Shown here one piece after another: positions 13,801-26,275 of a stretch of 64,000 bases of DNA. Location of the stretch: assembly GCA_029783825.1 (NCBI GenBank), contig JAREIK010003413.1:262586-326585 (forward strand), in the 5' to 3' direction. The stretch comes from Sapria himalayana (Eukaryota > Streptophyta > Magnoliopsida > Malpighiales > Rafflesiaceae). Each line of letters starts with the position of its first letter. Within the stretch, counting starts at the first letter, position 1. Both the position numbers and the translations under genes were made by a program. Below the pieces are notes generated by a model, which had not been told where the DNA came from, did no database searches, and was given only the letters and a program-made list of their open reading frames with translations.

Positions 13801-14826
13801 TCAAAAAGTAAATTAATAAACTATTAATAAAGAGAGAAATTAATTAAAAAATATTTACAAACCCCAAATTGATTCAAAATTAAAGTAAAATATATTACTG
13901 GATAATATTTTTAAATTTTTAAATTTTTACTTCTTTTATATGCGTATATATATTATTTCATTAAAAATAAATTATTTAAATTATATTTGTTACACTTATA
14001 ATTTATTTTGTAATAAATTTTTAAATAAAAATAAACTAATAAATAATTAAAATGAATATTTAAAATTATAATAAATAGAAATAAACATTAGATTTATTAT
14101 TTATTATGTATTATATATCGGTTTAATGGTTACTGTATTTATGCATTACGGGTTCTAGGAGTTTACTTATTTAACTGTGTATGCATTTAGTAGTTTATAG
14201 GTTTTATTTAAAAAATAAAAAAACAAAAAATTTATTTTTATTATTTTTTGATATTTTCAAAGGTTATAACCTTAGAAAATATAAAAATTTTAATATTTTT
14301 TTCCAAAGTGAATTCAATATTTAGTTATAATAATCATTATATTTATATATCATATAAATTCAATATAAACTATTTTATTGATAAATATTCTAATAATGAT
14401 CAAAAAATAAATTAATGATCTATTATTAATATGATAGATATCAATTATAATATAAGTACAAAACCTAAAATAATTCAGAAACTAAGCAAAATATATTACT
14501 ATATAATAATTTTTTGTTTTGAATTTTTTTTTAAAAGTTTATCTATATTATTTTGATGAAAGATAATTTATATAAATTATATTTGTGTAACTCATAATTT
14601 ATTTTGTAATTAATATTTATATAAAAATAAACAAATAAATAATTAAATTTGAATATTTAAAATTAAAATGAAAAAAAATGAGATTTATTCTTTATTATTT
14701 AGGATATATCAGTTTAATTTAAATTAGATCCGTCTCACTAATAATTTATTTTGTAATTAATATTTCTATAATAATAAACTGATAAACAAAATAAAATAAA
14801 AATTTAAATTATAATGAATAATTAAA

Positions 14827-17186
14827 ATAATTTATTTTATTCTTCTCTCAACTCTATAATGATTGCTAAAGATCTATCCAAAATTATAAGAGCTTTTACT
14901 TTATCGAAATTATGTCTTATCATATTTGATGTTGAATCACTGGGCTATTAAAGTTAATTTGACTCATGTACGCTAACAGACTAAACCAAAGTTGTAACCC
15001 TATGTGTTGAAATAGCTAGTAGTTTAGGATGCTATTTATATTGATTATTGTAATTTCTTCTAAAATATCTCTCATGCACACACTCAAAGCAATTTTTTTA
15101 AAACATAGTTCACCTCTAAAAAATAACCACCTTGTAGCCAATAGAACAAACTAGCCCTAGGGTGGTTTGAGCATGGCAAGAAGTATGGGCTCTCTTTCAA
15201 TCAAGAATCAAAAAATTTATTTTATTGGAATGTCTAAGCCTTTTTTTTATATCCTCATGGAAATGAAAAGTATCATTTCTTTCTTTTTATATAAAATGAG
15301 TTATGTATACAAGCTCACAATACCCAAAAAGATATAAATGAATCATATTCAAAAGTATAAAAGGTTTTAATCATTGCCCAATATATTAGTCTTGCATATT
15401 GACACTTGAAGTCACAAATCAAAGGAAAAAGCCATAGTGATATTTCCAATCCAAAGAATTTTAGCTATAGAAAGTTATAAAGAGTAGTACTCGAGCTTTA
15501 ACTATTTCTAGGGTCATGACTTTTGCTCTTGAGGAATGTCCAAAGTTACAATCATTCCTAGAGCAATGACTTTGCAATATAAAGATAAAATGCACAAGCT
15601 ATGGTCATATCCAATACTGTGACCTAGTATTATAGTGATTAAATATGTATTCATGATCATTCATAGTGCCAAGACAATATGTTCAACGGAGAGACACAAG
15701 TTATGGCATATTCTCATCGATATGATTTTGTGTTCTAGAGACAAAATATACAATCATGACAATTGCTAATGCTACAAAAATCTAAAGCAAGAAAGAGACT
15801 GAATCCATAACTCACCCCTTGAGTCATGACTTTGTTTATGGAGTAGGGTTATAGTTTATGTTTTAAGGTTTAGGATTTAAAGTTTAGGGTTTATTTTTTT
15901 TTATTTTTTTTGGAAAATACACACTTTATTTATCATTTAGTCACACAACTTAAAAGAGACTAAAAAGCTGACTAATTTAGGCCAGCCAACCAAATCCTAT
16001 GCACCTTAATGATTCTATGCATAAAATACATTAAAAAAATATAATGCCTATTAATTCCAAGCATACGAATACAACTAAAATCACCTGGCATTCCCGGACA
16101 TCAGAGTTGGCATTGAGTCATTATGCGCACTGCGTCCTTTCCATTCGGATTTGTCCAAGCCTTTTGGAGGAACGTGAATGATGCACCATATTAAAACTAT
16201 GCAAATATAAGATTGTGCATGTGTGTGACATGCAGCATCAAGTGTTTGCCTATGTCATTGCTATGCAATGGAATACATGAAAAACTGAATACCCATAAAT
16301 CCACAAGTCCATATCTATGGCACTTTTTCAATTCATTCTCACCTCTGAATTCCACATTCTTTTGCTCTAATGATCCTCAAAAGAGTATCTCTTGGGTTAG
16401 AATGCTTCCTCCTCGAGCTCCAAGAAGTGGTTGTATGTTGCACCAACAAAATATCAAAAAATATGCATGCATCGATGTGCATGTGTGATGAGGTCCATCT
16501 CATAGTCTAATTATCTACGCGTACAACCATGCTAGAATACAAGTAAATTTACAAAATGCTATAATGATGGGTCTTCTGCTCCTGGGAGTGTAGCATCGCC
16601 TAATGTGTATTTACAAAATGCATTAGTAGGCCCTACTTAGAGATATTCATGGGTCTAGTTGCCCTCAATGCATGCTACATAGAGAACCGACAAGATTGTG
16701 TGTGTGAGTATGTCATGATCCGTCTCTACAAGTACATGGTGCATACAAAGTCCATAATACAAATAAGACTACAAACATAAACTACAAGTTTGAATCTTTC
16801 ATTCCCGTGTGGCTGGTCTGACTCCATTGCTTACTGGCCATGCTTGGTGATTCTTCAGATTTTGCCAGCTCTCCAATTAATCATGGATTAACTGCTACTC
16901 CTATTGGGTGACGGTTGGGTGGCCCTCTATGCTGCCTGATAGGTCTAGCGGGACCCACTCCTAGCTACTCCTGGGTTTACTACCGACCACTTTGCTCGGT
17001 CTCGTCTCTTGTCTGAATGTTATCATCCCGGCTTGCTAGCGGGGCCCTCTCTAAGCTGGTGGCCCATACCTCTGGCTGCTTCCAGGACTTGATGGTCCCT
17101 CTAAATGCTACACCAAAATGGACAAGAATATGTGCACGTGTGTACTGTGGTCCCTCGTTATGTGTGTGTGGTGCAGCAGTATTAGG
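14827..17186. other. Non-satellite island, no recognised gene
   Basis: Composition and motifs change abruptly here and return to satellite at the TTAGGGTTTAGGAGTTTAG near 17187. The left half (to about 15890) is moderately AT-rich and contains a recurring GTCATGACTTT-like word (about 15514, 15568 and 15823) and a telomere-like stretch at 15843-15893. From about 15893 there is a T-rich run, then GC-richer sequence up to 17186 with recurrent TG-rich phrases such as GTGCATGTGTG (about 16214, 16478 and 17131). Open frames of 91 codons (16213-16488) and 63 codons (17017-17208) exist, but I recognise no domain, and the second runs into satellite. No terminal inverted repeat, LTR pair or target duplication was seen. 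About 50-80 bp of the host monomer appear missing at the insertion point. It could be an inserted genomic fragment or a decayed transposon. Confidence 0.7.
15843..15895 (+). repeat. Telomere-like words followed by T-rich run in the island
   Basis: GTAGGGTTATAG, TTTTAAGGTTTAGG and AAAGTTTAGGGTTTA are degenerate TTTAGGG words outside the satellite proper, directly followed by a T-rich run to about 15911. The T run could be the tail of a reverse-strand retrocopy joined to a telomere-like patch, but no coding remnant supports that. Confidence 0.5.
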
Positions 17187-18669
17187 GTTTAGGAGTTTAG
17201 TAATTTAAGTATTTAGCTATTTTGTGGTTTATCGGTTTTATTTAAAAAATTAATAAACAAAAAAATTAATTTTATGATTTTTTTTCATTTTCATGGTTAT
17301 AACCATTAAAAATATTATAATTTTTAATTTTTTTTCAAATGTTAATACAATATTTAATTATAATAATCATAAAAATTAAATATCATGTTAATTTAATATA
17401 AATAATTTTATTGATCGATATTATAATACTGATCATAAAATAAATTAATAAACTATTATTAATAAGATAGATCTTAATTAAAATATATTTATAAACCCTA
17501 AAAAGATTCAAAATCAAAGTAAAATATATTACTAAATAATAATTTTTTATTTTTAAATTTTTGATTCTTTTTATAAGCTCATAAATTTTTTTGATGAAGA
17601 TAAATTATTTAAATTATCTTTGTCTCATTCATAATTTTATTTTGCATTTAATATTTTTATAAAAATAATCTAATAAGTAATTAAAATGAATATTGAAATT
17701 ATTGAATACAAATAAAAATGAAATTTATGATTAATTATTTAGGATATACCGGTTTAATGGTTAAAGTTTTTTGGAGTTTAGGAGTTTAGTGATTTAAGTG
17801 TTTAGGCATTTAGTAGTTTATATGTTTTATTTAAATAATGAAATAACAAAAAAAAATTTTCAAATTTTTTATCAATTTTGAAGTTTATAACCTTTATAAA
17901 TATAATAATTTTTAATTTTTTTTCAAATGTGAATACAATATTAGTTATAATAATCTTAATAATTATATATCATGTAAATTCAATATAAACAATATTATTG
18001 ATAGATATTCTAAAAATGATCAAAAAATAAATTAATAATCTATTATTAATAAGATAGATATCAATTAAAATATACTAAAAAACCTAAAATGATTCAGAAG
18101 AAATCAAAATATATTACTATATAATAATTTTTTCTTTTTAAATTTTTTTTCTTTTAAAATGTTTATCCATATTTTTTTGATGATAAATAATTTATATAAA
18201 TTATTTTTGTCTAGCTCAATTTAATTTGTAATTAATATTTATATATAAATAAACAAATAAATAATTAAAATGAATATTTAAAATTATAATATAAAAAATA
18301 ATATTGAGATTTATTCTTTATTATTTTGGGTATACCAGTCTAATTTAAATTAGATCTATGTCACTAATAATTTATTTTGTAATTAATATTTCTATAAAAA
18401 TAAACTGATAAATATTTAAAATCAAATTTTAAATTATACTGAATAAAAATTAAAATGAGATTTATGAATTCTTATTAATGTATACTAGTTAAATATTTTA
18501 TGTATTTAGAGGTTTTTTTTATTTATGACTTTAGCAATTTATGTTTTTAGGCATTTAATGGTTTATAGGTTCTATTTAAACAATGAAATAACAAAAAAAT
18601 TATTTTTGATATTTTTTCACATTTTCAAAGGTGAAAAATGTGAATACTAAATTATAATATTCAAAAAAT

Positions 18670-18929
18670 AACCTTTGAAATAATCTTTGAAAATATAATA
18701 ATTTTAAAATTTTTTAAAAATGTGAATACATTATTTAGTAATAATAATCATTATAATTATATATAATATAAACTAATATAAAGAATTTTATTGATAGATA
18801 GTATATCAATTATCAAAAAATAAATTAATATGCTATTATTAATATGATAGATATAAATTAAAATATAATTGCAAAACCCAAAAATATTCAAAATCCAAGT
18901 AAAATTTATTACTAAATAATAATTTTTTA
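18670..18929 (+). repeat. Local tandem duplication, left copy
   Basis: This roughly 260-bp mid-monomer segment, from the AACCTTTGAAA half-dyad to TTACTAAATAATAATTTTTT, is repeated almost unchanged 339 bp further on (19009-19268). Only scattered substitutions separate the copies, far fewer than between neighbouring monomers, so the event is recent. The first copy opens with a scrambled dyad containing repeated CTTTGAAA fragments. Confidence 0.85.
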
Positions 18930-19008
18930 AAATAATTATAATTTTAAAATACAATAATTGATATTATAATAATTTTAAAAATATTATTATTGAAATAATA
19001 ATAATAAT

Positions 19009-19268
19009 AACAAATGAAATAACCTTTGAAAATATAATAATTTTAAAATTTTTTAAAAATGTGAATATATTATTTAGTAATAATAATCAATATAATTATA
19101 TATAATATAAACTAATATAAACAATTTTATTGATAGATAGTATATCAATTATCAAAAAATAAATTAATATGCTATTATTAATATGATAGATATAAATTAA
19201 AATATAATTGCAAAACCTAAAAATATTCAAAATCCAAGTAAAATTTATTACTAAATAATAATTTTTTT
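19009..19268 (+). repeat. Local tandem duplication, right copy
   Basis: Partner of 18670-18929. The 79 bp between the copies (18930-19008) is simple AT sequence with AATAATAATAATAATAAC runs and stretches resembling AATAATTTTAAAAT, which looks like slippage or filler at the duplication joint. Confidence 0.85.
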
Positions 19269-22200
19269 AAAGTTTTTGCTTCTTTTTATAAGCTTATATT
19301 TTTTTTTGATGAAAAATAAATTATTTAAATTATATTTGTATCACTCATAATTTATTTTGTAATTAATATTTTAATAAATTATTTAAATTATATTTAAGGA
19401 TAACGAGTTTAAAAGTTTAAGTATTTAGGGGCTTTTGTGTTTAGGAGTTTAGAGGTTTAAGTGTTTAAGAATTTAGTGGTTTATAAGTTTTATTTAAACA
19501 ATGATATAACAAAATATTTATTTTTATTATTTTTTTAATTTTTAAAGGATATAACCTCTGAAAATATAATAATTTTTAAATTTTTTTCAAATGTAAATAT
19601 AATATTTTGTTATAATAATCTTAATAATTATAATTCATTTAAATTCAATATAAAAAATTACATTGGTAGTTATTATAAAAATTATCAAATATAATTTAAT
19701 AAACTATTTTTAATAAGATAGATATTATTTAAAATATATTTGCAAAATCTAAATATATTCAAAATTAAAGTAAAATATATTACTTAATAATAATTTTTTA
19801 ATGTTTTGCTTTTTTTATAACTTTATATTTTTGTTATAATAAATAATTTATTTAAATTAATTTGTCTTACTCATAATTTATTTTGTAATTTATAATTCTA
19901 TAATAATAAACTAATAAATAATTAAAATCATTATTTAAAATTATAATGAATACAAATAAAATTGAGATTTATTATTTTTTATTCAGGATATACCGGTTTA
20001 ATTATTTAAGTATTTAGATGTTTTTGGGTTTAGGAGTTTAGTGATTTAAGTGTTTAAACCATTAGTGATTTATAGTTATTATCTAAAGAATTAAAAAACA
20101 AAAAATTTAATTTTTTGAATTTTTTTAATTTTTGAAGGTTGTAACCATTGAAAATATAATAATTTTTAATTTTTTTAAATGTGAATATAATATTTAGTTA
20201 TAATAATATTAATAATTATATATAATGTAAACTAAATATAAATAATTTTATTAATAGATATTATAATAATGATCAATAAATAAATTAATAATCTAGTATT
20301 AATAATAAAAATATAAATTAAAATATAATTGTAGAATCTAAAATGATTCAAAATCAAAATAAGATATATGACAAAATAATAATTTTTTATTTAAAAAATT
20401 TTGCATCATTTTATAAGCATATATTTTTTTTGATGAAAAATAAATTATTTAAATTATATCTGTCTCACTAATAATTTATTTTATAATTAATATTACTATA
20501 AAAATAAATTGATAAATAATTAAAATGAATATTTAAAATTATAATGAATACTAATAAAAATAGATTTATGATTTATTATTTAGGGTATACCTTTTTAATG
20601 GTTTATGTTTTTTGTGGTTTTGGGGTTAAGGAATTCCTTGATTTATATGTTTGCTCATTTATGTGTTTATAGGTTTTATTTAATCAATGAAATAGCAAAA
20701 AATTTATTTTTATGAATTTTCGTGATTTTCAAAGCTCACAACCTTTGAAAATATAATAATTTTTTAATCTTTCTAAAATATGAATACAATACTTAGTTAT
20801 GATAATCTTAATAATTATATTTGATGTAAATTTAATATAAAAAATTGTATTAAAATATATTATTATAATGATCAAAAAATAAATTAATAAACTATTATTA
20901 ATAAGATAGATATTAATCAAAATATATTTGTAGAACCCAAAATCATTCAAAATCAAAGTAAATTATATTACTAAATAAAATTTTAAATTTTTGAAATTTT
21001 GTTTATATTTATAAGCTTTTATTTTTTTTTATAAAAAATAATTTATTTAAATTATATATGTCTCACTCATTATTTATTTTGTAATTAATATTTCTATAAA
21101 AATAAAATAAAAAATAAATAAAATGAATATTTAAAATTATAATGAATACAAATAAAAATGAGATTGATTATTTATTATTTAGGTTATATAGGTTTAATGG
21201 TTTAAGTACCTAGGAGATTTTGGTGTTTAGGAGACTAGAGATTTAAATGTTTAGGCATTTAGTGGTTTATAAGTTTTATTTAAATAATAAAATAATAAAA
21301 AAATTATTTTTGTTATTTTTTATCATTTTTGTAGGTTATAACCTTCTAAAATATAATAATTTTTAAATTTTTTCAAATGTAAATATAATATTTAGTTATA
21401 ATAATCTTAATAATTATAAGACATTTAAATTCAATATAAGCAATTTTATTGTTAGATATTATAAAATTGATCAAATAATAAATTAATAAATTATTGTTAA
21501 TAAGATTGATAGCAATTAAAATATAATTGCAAAACCTATATATAATGATTCAAAATCAAAGTAAAAGATATTACTAAATAATAATTTTTTGTTTTTAAAT
21601 TTTTACTTCTTTTTAAATGCTTATATTTTTTTTATTAAAAATAAATTATTAAAATTATAGTTGTCTCACTCATTATTTATTTTGTAATTAATATTTTTAT
21701 AAAAAATAAACTAATAAATAATTAAAATGAATATTTAAAATTATAATGAATACAAATTAAATGAGATTTATTATATGTGGTATACCGATTTAATGGTTTT
21801 ATTTATAAGGAGTTTTGTCGTTTAGGAGTTTATTAATTTATGTTTTTAGATATTTAGTGGTTTATAGGTTTTATTTATATTATAAAAAATCTAAAAAAAA
21901 ATTTTTTTAGATTTTTTCAGATTTTCAAAGGTTATAACCTTTAAAAATAAAATAATTTTTAAAATTTTTTGAAATGTAAATACCATGTATAATTATATTA
22001 ATCTTACTAATTATATATCATATAAATTCAATATAAACAATTTTAATGATAAGTAATATTATAATGATCAAAAATTAAACTAATAAACTATTATTAATAA
22101 TATAAATATTAATTAAAATATATTTACATAACACAAAATGATTCAAAATCAAATCAAAATATATTACTAAATAATAATATTTAATTTTTAAATTTGTCCT

Positions 22201-23119
22201 TATTTTTATAAGCTTATTTTTTTTTGATTAAAAATAAATTATTTAAATAATATTTGTCTTACTCGAAATTTATTTTTTAATTAAATTTTCTAAAAAATTA
22301 AACTATAAATAATTAAAATGAATATTTAAAATTATAATAAATATAAATAAAAATAGATTTATTATTTATTAAGTAGTATATAGATGTTAAAATCTTTATG
22401 TATTTAGGGGTTTCGGGGTTTATGAGCTTACTAATTTATGTAAGTAAGCATTTAATGGTATATAGGTTTTATTTAAAAAATAAAGTAACTAATACTTTAT
22501 TTTTATTATTTTTTCTCATTTTTTAAGATTATAACCTTTTAAAATATAATAATTTTTAAATTTTCTCAAAAGTGAATACAATATTTATTTATAATAATCA
22601 TAATAATTATATATCATATAAATTCAATATAAACAATTTTATTGATAGATATTCAAATAATTATCAAAAAATAAATTAAAAATCTATTATGAATAAGATT
22701 GATATTACTTAAAATATATTATAAAAACCTAAAATGATTCGAAATCAAAGCAAAATATATTACTAAATAATAATTATTTGTTTTTAAATTTTTATTCTTT
22801 TTATAAGCTTATCAATTTTTTGATTGAAAATAATTTGTATAAATTATATTTTTAACTCATAATTTATTTTATAATTAATACATATATAAAAATAACAAAC
22901 TAAACAATCAAAATGAATTTTTTAAATTATAATGAAAACAAATAAAAATAAAATTTATTAATTATTATTTAGGGTATACCGATTTAAAGTATTATCTATA
23001 TAGGTGTATCGGGATTTTGTAGTTTAGAGATTTAAATGCTTAGGCATTTAGTGGTGTATAGGGTTTATTTAAACAATTGAATAACAATGAAAAAAATATT
23101 TTTTTTTATTTTTTCACAT

Positions 23120-23143
23120 TTTCAAAGGTTATAACCTTTGAAA
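23120..23143. repeat. Perfect 24-bp palindromic dyad of the satellite
   Basis: TTTCAAAGGTTA is followed directly by TAACCTTTGAAA, its exact reverse complement. This is the full form of the dyad present, with few mismatches, in nearly every full monomer. Other perfect copies are at 45252-45275, 48794-48817, 51710-51733 and 63911-63934. Copies with a single central mismatch lie near 11118 and 62717. Confidence 0.95.
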
Positions 23144-23578
23144 ATATAATAATTATTAAATTTTTTTCAAAAGTGAATACAATAATTAGTTATAATAATC
23201 ATTATATTTATATATCATATAAATTCAATATAAACATTTATATTAAAAAATATTCTAATAATGATGAAAAAATAACTTAATAATCTATTATTAATAAGAT
23301 AGATGTCAATTAAAATATAATTACAAAACTAAAATGATTCAGAAGCAAAACAAAATATATTACTATATAATATTTTTTTTGCTTTGAAATTTTTTTTCAT
23401 TTAAAAAGTTTATCTATAATTTTTTAATGAAAAATAATTTACATAAATTATATTTGTGTAACTCATAAATTATTTGATAATTAATATTTATATAAAAATA
23501 AACAAACAAATAATTAAAATGAATATTTAAAATTATAATTAAAAATAATGAGATTTATTATTTATTATTTAGGGTATA

Positions 23579-23602
23579 CCGGTCTAATTTAAATTAGATC
23601 TG
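23579..23602. repeat. Second palindrome, at the deletion joint of the short variant
   Basis: TCTAATTTAAATTAGA is a perfect 16-bp palindrome lying exactly where the short variant joins its 5' and 3' parts. It recurs in related short units (for example near 14711, 18338, 52170 and 60125). Confidence 0.8.
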
Positions 23603-25670
23603 TCTCACTAATATTTTATTTTGTAATTAATATTTCTATAAAAATAAACTGAAAATTAATTAAAATAAAAATTTAAAATTAAACTGAATAAAAATTAAAA
23701 TGAAATTTATTATTTATTATTTATTATTAATGTATACTAGTTTAATGGTATAAGTATTTAGAGGTTTTGTCTTTAAGGAGTTTAGCGATTTAGGTTTTTA
23801 GGCATTTAGTGGTTTTTTTGGTTTTATTTAATTAATAAAATAACAAAAAAAAATTGTAATTTTTTCTCATTTTCATAGGTTAAAACCTTTGAAAATATAA
23901 TAATATTTAATGTTTTGTAAAATGTGAATATAATATTTAGTTATAATAAGATTAATAATTATATATGATATAAATTCAATATAAATAATTTTATTGATAG
24001 ATATTATAATAATGATCAAAAATTAAATTAATAAACTATTAATAATAAGATAGATATAAATTAAAAAATATTTACAAAACCCAAATTGTTTCAAAATTAA
24101 AGTAATATATATTACTGGATAATAATTTTTAATTTTTAAATTTTTACTTCTTTTATAAGCGTATATATATTTTTTGATTAAAAATAAATTATTTTAATTA
24201 TATTTGTCGCACTTATAATTTATTTTGTAATAAATATTTTTATAAATATAAACTAATAAAAAATTAAAATGAATATTTAAACTATAATAAATAGAAATTA
24301 AAATTAGATTTATTAATTATTATGTATTATATTGCAGTTTAATAATTTATGTATTTAGGTATTATGGGGTTTAGGTGTTTAGTGATTTAATTGTGTATGC
24401 ATTTAGTGGTTTATAGGTTTTATTTAAAAAATAAAATAACAAAAAATTTATTTTTATTATTTTTTGCTATTTTTAAAGGTTATAACCTTTGAAAATATAA
24501 TATATTTTAATTTTTTTTCAAAAGTGAATTCAATATTTAGTTATAATAATCAATATATTTATATATCATATTCCAACATAAACAATTTTAGTGATAAATA
24601 TTCTAATAATGATCAAAAAATTAATTAATAATTTATTATTAATATCATATATATCAATTAAAATATAATTACAAAACATAAAATGATTCATAAGCAAAGC
24701 AAAATATATTACTATATAATAATTTTTTTTGAAATTTTTTTTATTTTAAAAAGTTTATCTATATTTTTTGATTAAAAATATTTTACATAAATTATATTTG
24801 TCTAACTCATAATTTATTTTTTATTTAATATTTATATAAAAATATAAAATTAATAATTAAAATGAATATTAAAAATTATAATGAAAAAAAATGAGATTTA
24901 TTATTTAGGGTATACCGGTTTAATTTAAGTTATATCTATCTCACTAATAATTTATATTGTAATTAATATTTGTATAGAAATAAACTGATAAATAATTAAA
25001 ATAAAAATTTAAAATTATACTGAATAAAAATTAAAATCAGATTTATGATTTATTATTAATATATACTAGTTTAATGGTTTAAGTATTTTGAGGTTTTTTC
25101 GTTTAGGAGTTTAGCTATTTATGTTTTTCGGCATTTAGTGATTTATATGCTTTATTTAAACAATAAAATAACAAAAAAATAATGGTAATTTTTTGTCATT
25201 TTCAAATGTTATAACCTTTGAAAATTTAATAATATTTAAATTTTTTTGAAATTTGAATATAATATTTACTTATAATTATTTTAATAATTCTATATCATAT
25301 AAAATAAATATAAACAATTTTATTGATAGATATTATAATAATGATCATAAATTAAATTAATAAACTATTTATGATAAGATAGATATTAATTAAAAAATAT
25401 TTACAAAACCCAAATTGATTCAAAATTAAAGTAAAATATATTAGTTGATATTAATTTTTAATTTTAATTTTTAATAATACTTATTTATACTTCTTTTAAA
25501 AGCGTATATATATTTTTTTGATTAAAAATAAATTATTTAAATTATATGTGTCACGCTCATAATTTATTTTGTAATAAAAATTTCTATAAAAATAAACTAA
25601 TAAATAATTAAAATGAATATTTAAAATAATAACAAATTGAAATAAAAATTCAATTTATTAATTATTAAGT

Positions 25671-25671
25671 A
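25671..25671. other. Satellite orientation junction (+ to -)
   Basis: Up to about 25670 the sequence is a + oriented variant-G monomer (AATTATTAAGT). From 25671 the monomer motifs read on the - strand (AAATCCTATAAACTAC, then TTATTTCATTGTTTAAATAAA). The breakpoint is resolved to a few bases. A 21-bp piece at 25671-25691 is nearly repeated at 25728-25748. Confidence 0.9.
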
Positions 25672-26253
25672 AATCCTATAAACTACTAAATATCAAAAAT
25701 AATGTGTTGTTATTTCATTGTTTAAATAAATCCTATAAACTAGTAAATGCCTAAACACTTAAGTCAATAAGTCCTAAATCACGAAAACCCTAAATAGATA
25801 ATCCTTTTAAATTGGTATACCCTTAATAATAAATAATAAATCTCAATATTATTTTTTTCATTATAAATTAAAATATTCATTTCAATTATTTATTCGTTTA
25901 TTTTTATTAAATATTAATTACAATATAAATTATGAGTTAGACAAATATAATTTATATAAATTATTTTTATCAAAAAATATAGATAAACTTATAAAAAGAA
26001 GAAAAAATTTCAAAACAAAAATTTATTATATAGTAATATATTTTGCTTTCCTTCTGAATCATTTTAGGTTTTGTAATTATATTTTAATTGATATCTATTT
26101 TATTAATAATATAGTGTTATTTTATTGTTTGATAATTATTAGAATATTTATCAATAAAATTATTTATATTGAATTTATATGAAATATAAATATAATGATT
26201 ATTATAACTAAATATTGAATTCACTTTTGAAAAAAAAATAAAAATTATTAAAT

Positions 26254-26275
26254 TTTCAAAGGTTAACCTTTGAAA
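26254..26275. repeat. Perfect 22-bp palindromic dyad in the inverted block
   Basis: TTTCAAAGGTT is followed by AACCTTTGAAA, the same shortened form as at 8793-8814. Confidence 0.9.

Larger units (their letters stand above)
1..14826 (+). repeat. AT-rich ~600-bp satellite array, + orientation (block 1a)
   Basis: Tandem array of diverged monomers of about 600 bp. A handy register mark is GAATACAAATAAAAATGAGA or its variants, seen at 9, about 608, 1237, 1833 and onward. Each full monomer carries, in order, a TTTATTATTTATTATTTAGG-like stretch, a TTTAGGG-like tract, an A/T-rich spacer, the TTTCAAAGGTTA dyad, an ATTTAGTTATAATAATC segment, AATTCAATATAAACAATTTT, AATGATCAAAAA, ATGATTCAAAATCAAAG, ATATTACTAAATAATAAT and AATAATTAAAATGAATATTT. 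Variants differ by short indels and recur in a set order, for example the variant containing CCTATATATAATGATTC at 401 and 11936. No gene lies here; the short open frames are monomer translations. Period and orientation were read by eye, so the exact unit count is unknown. Confidence 0.93.
17187..25670 (+). repeat. AT-rich satellite array, + orientation (block 1b)
   Basis: Same monomer family and orientation as 1-14826, resuming inside a telomere-like tract. It contains a local 339-bp-offset duplication (18670-19268), a second variant-A unit from 21144 and a 4.5-kb segment collinear with the window start. It ends abruptly within a variant-G monomer at the inversion junction. No gene seen. Confidence 0.93.
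21136..25670 (+). repeat. Higher-order segment, copy 2 (collinear with 1-4548)
   Basis: Repeats the variant order of the window start (A, B, C, D, short, F, G, short, F, G). It is truncated at 25670 where array orientation flips, in the same monomer and close to the point where copy 1 continues into the rest of its G unit (about 4548). Confidence 0.8.

Noticed and set aside
15843..15895. True interstitial telomere array
   Set aside because: Only a few degenerate TTTAGGG words are present, without a perfect tandem run.
16213..16488. 91-codon frame in the non-satellite island with several Cys
   Set aside because: No domain, no similar partner in the window, no splice or promoter context that I can recognise, and surrounding sequence is repetitive TG-rich text. 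Not called as a gene.
14827..17186. Helitron or LTR retrotransposon for the island
   Set aside because: No 5' TC with 3' CTRR and hairpin, no paired long repeats with TG/CA ends, no primer-binding or polypurine site and no coding remnant were found by eye.
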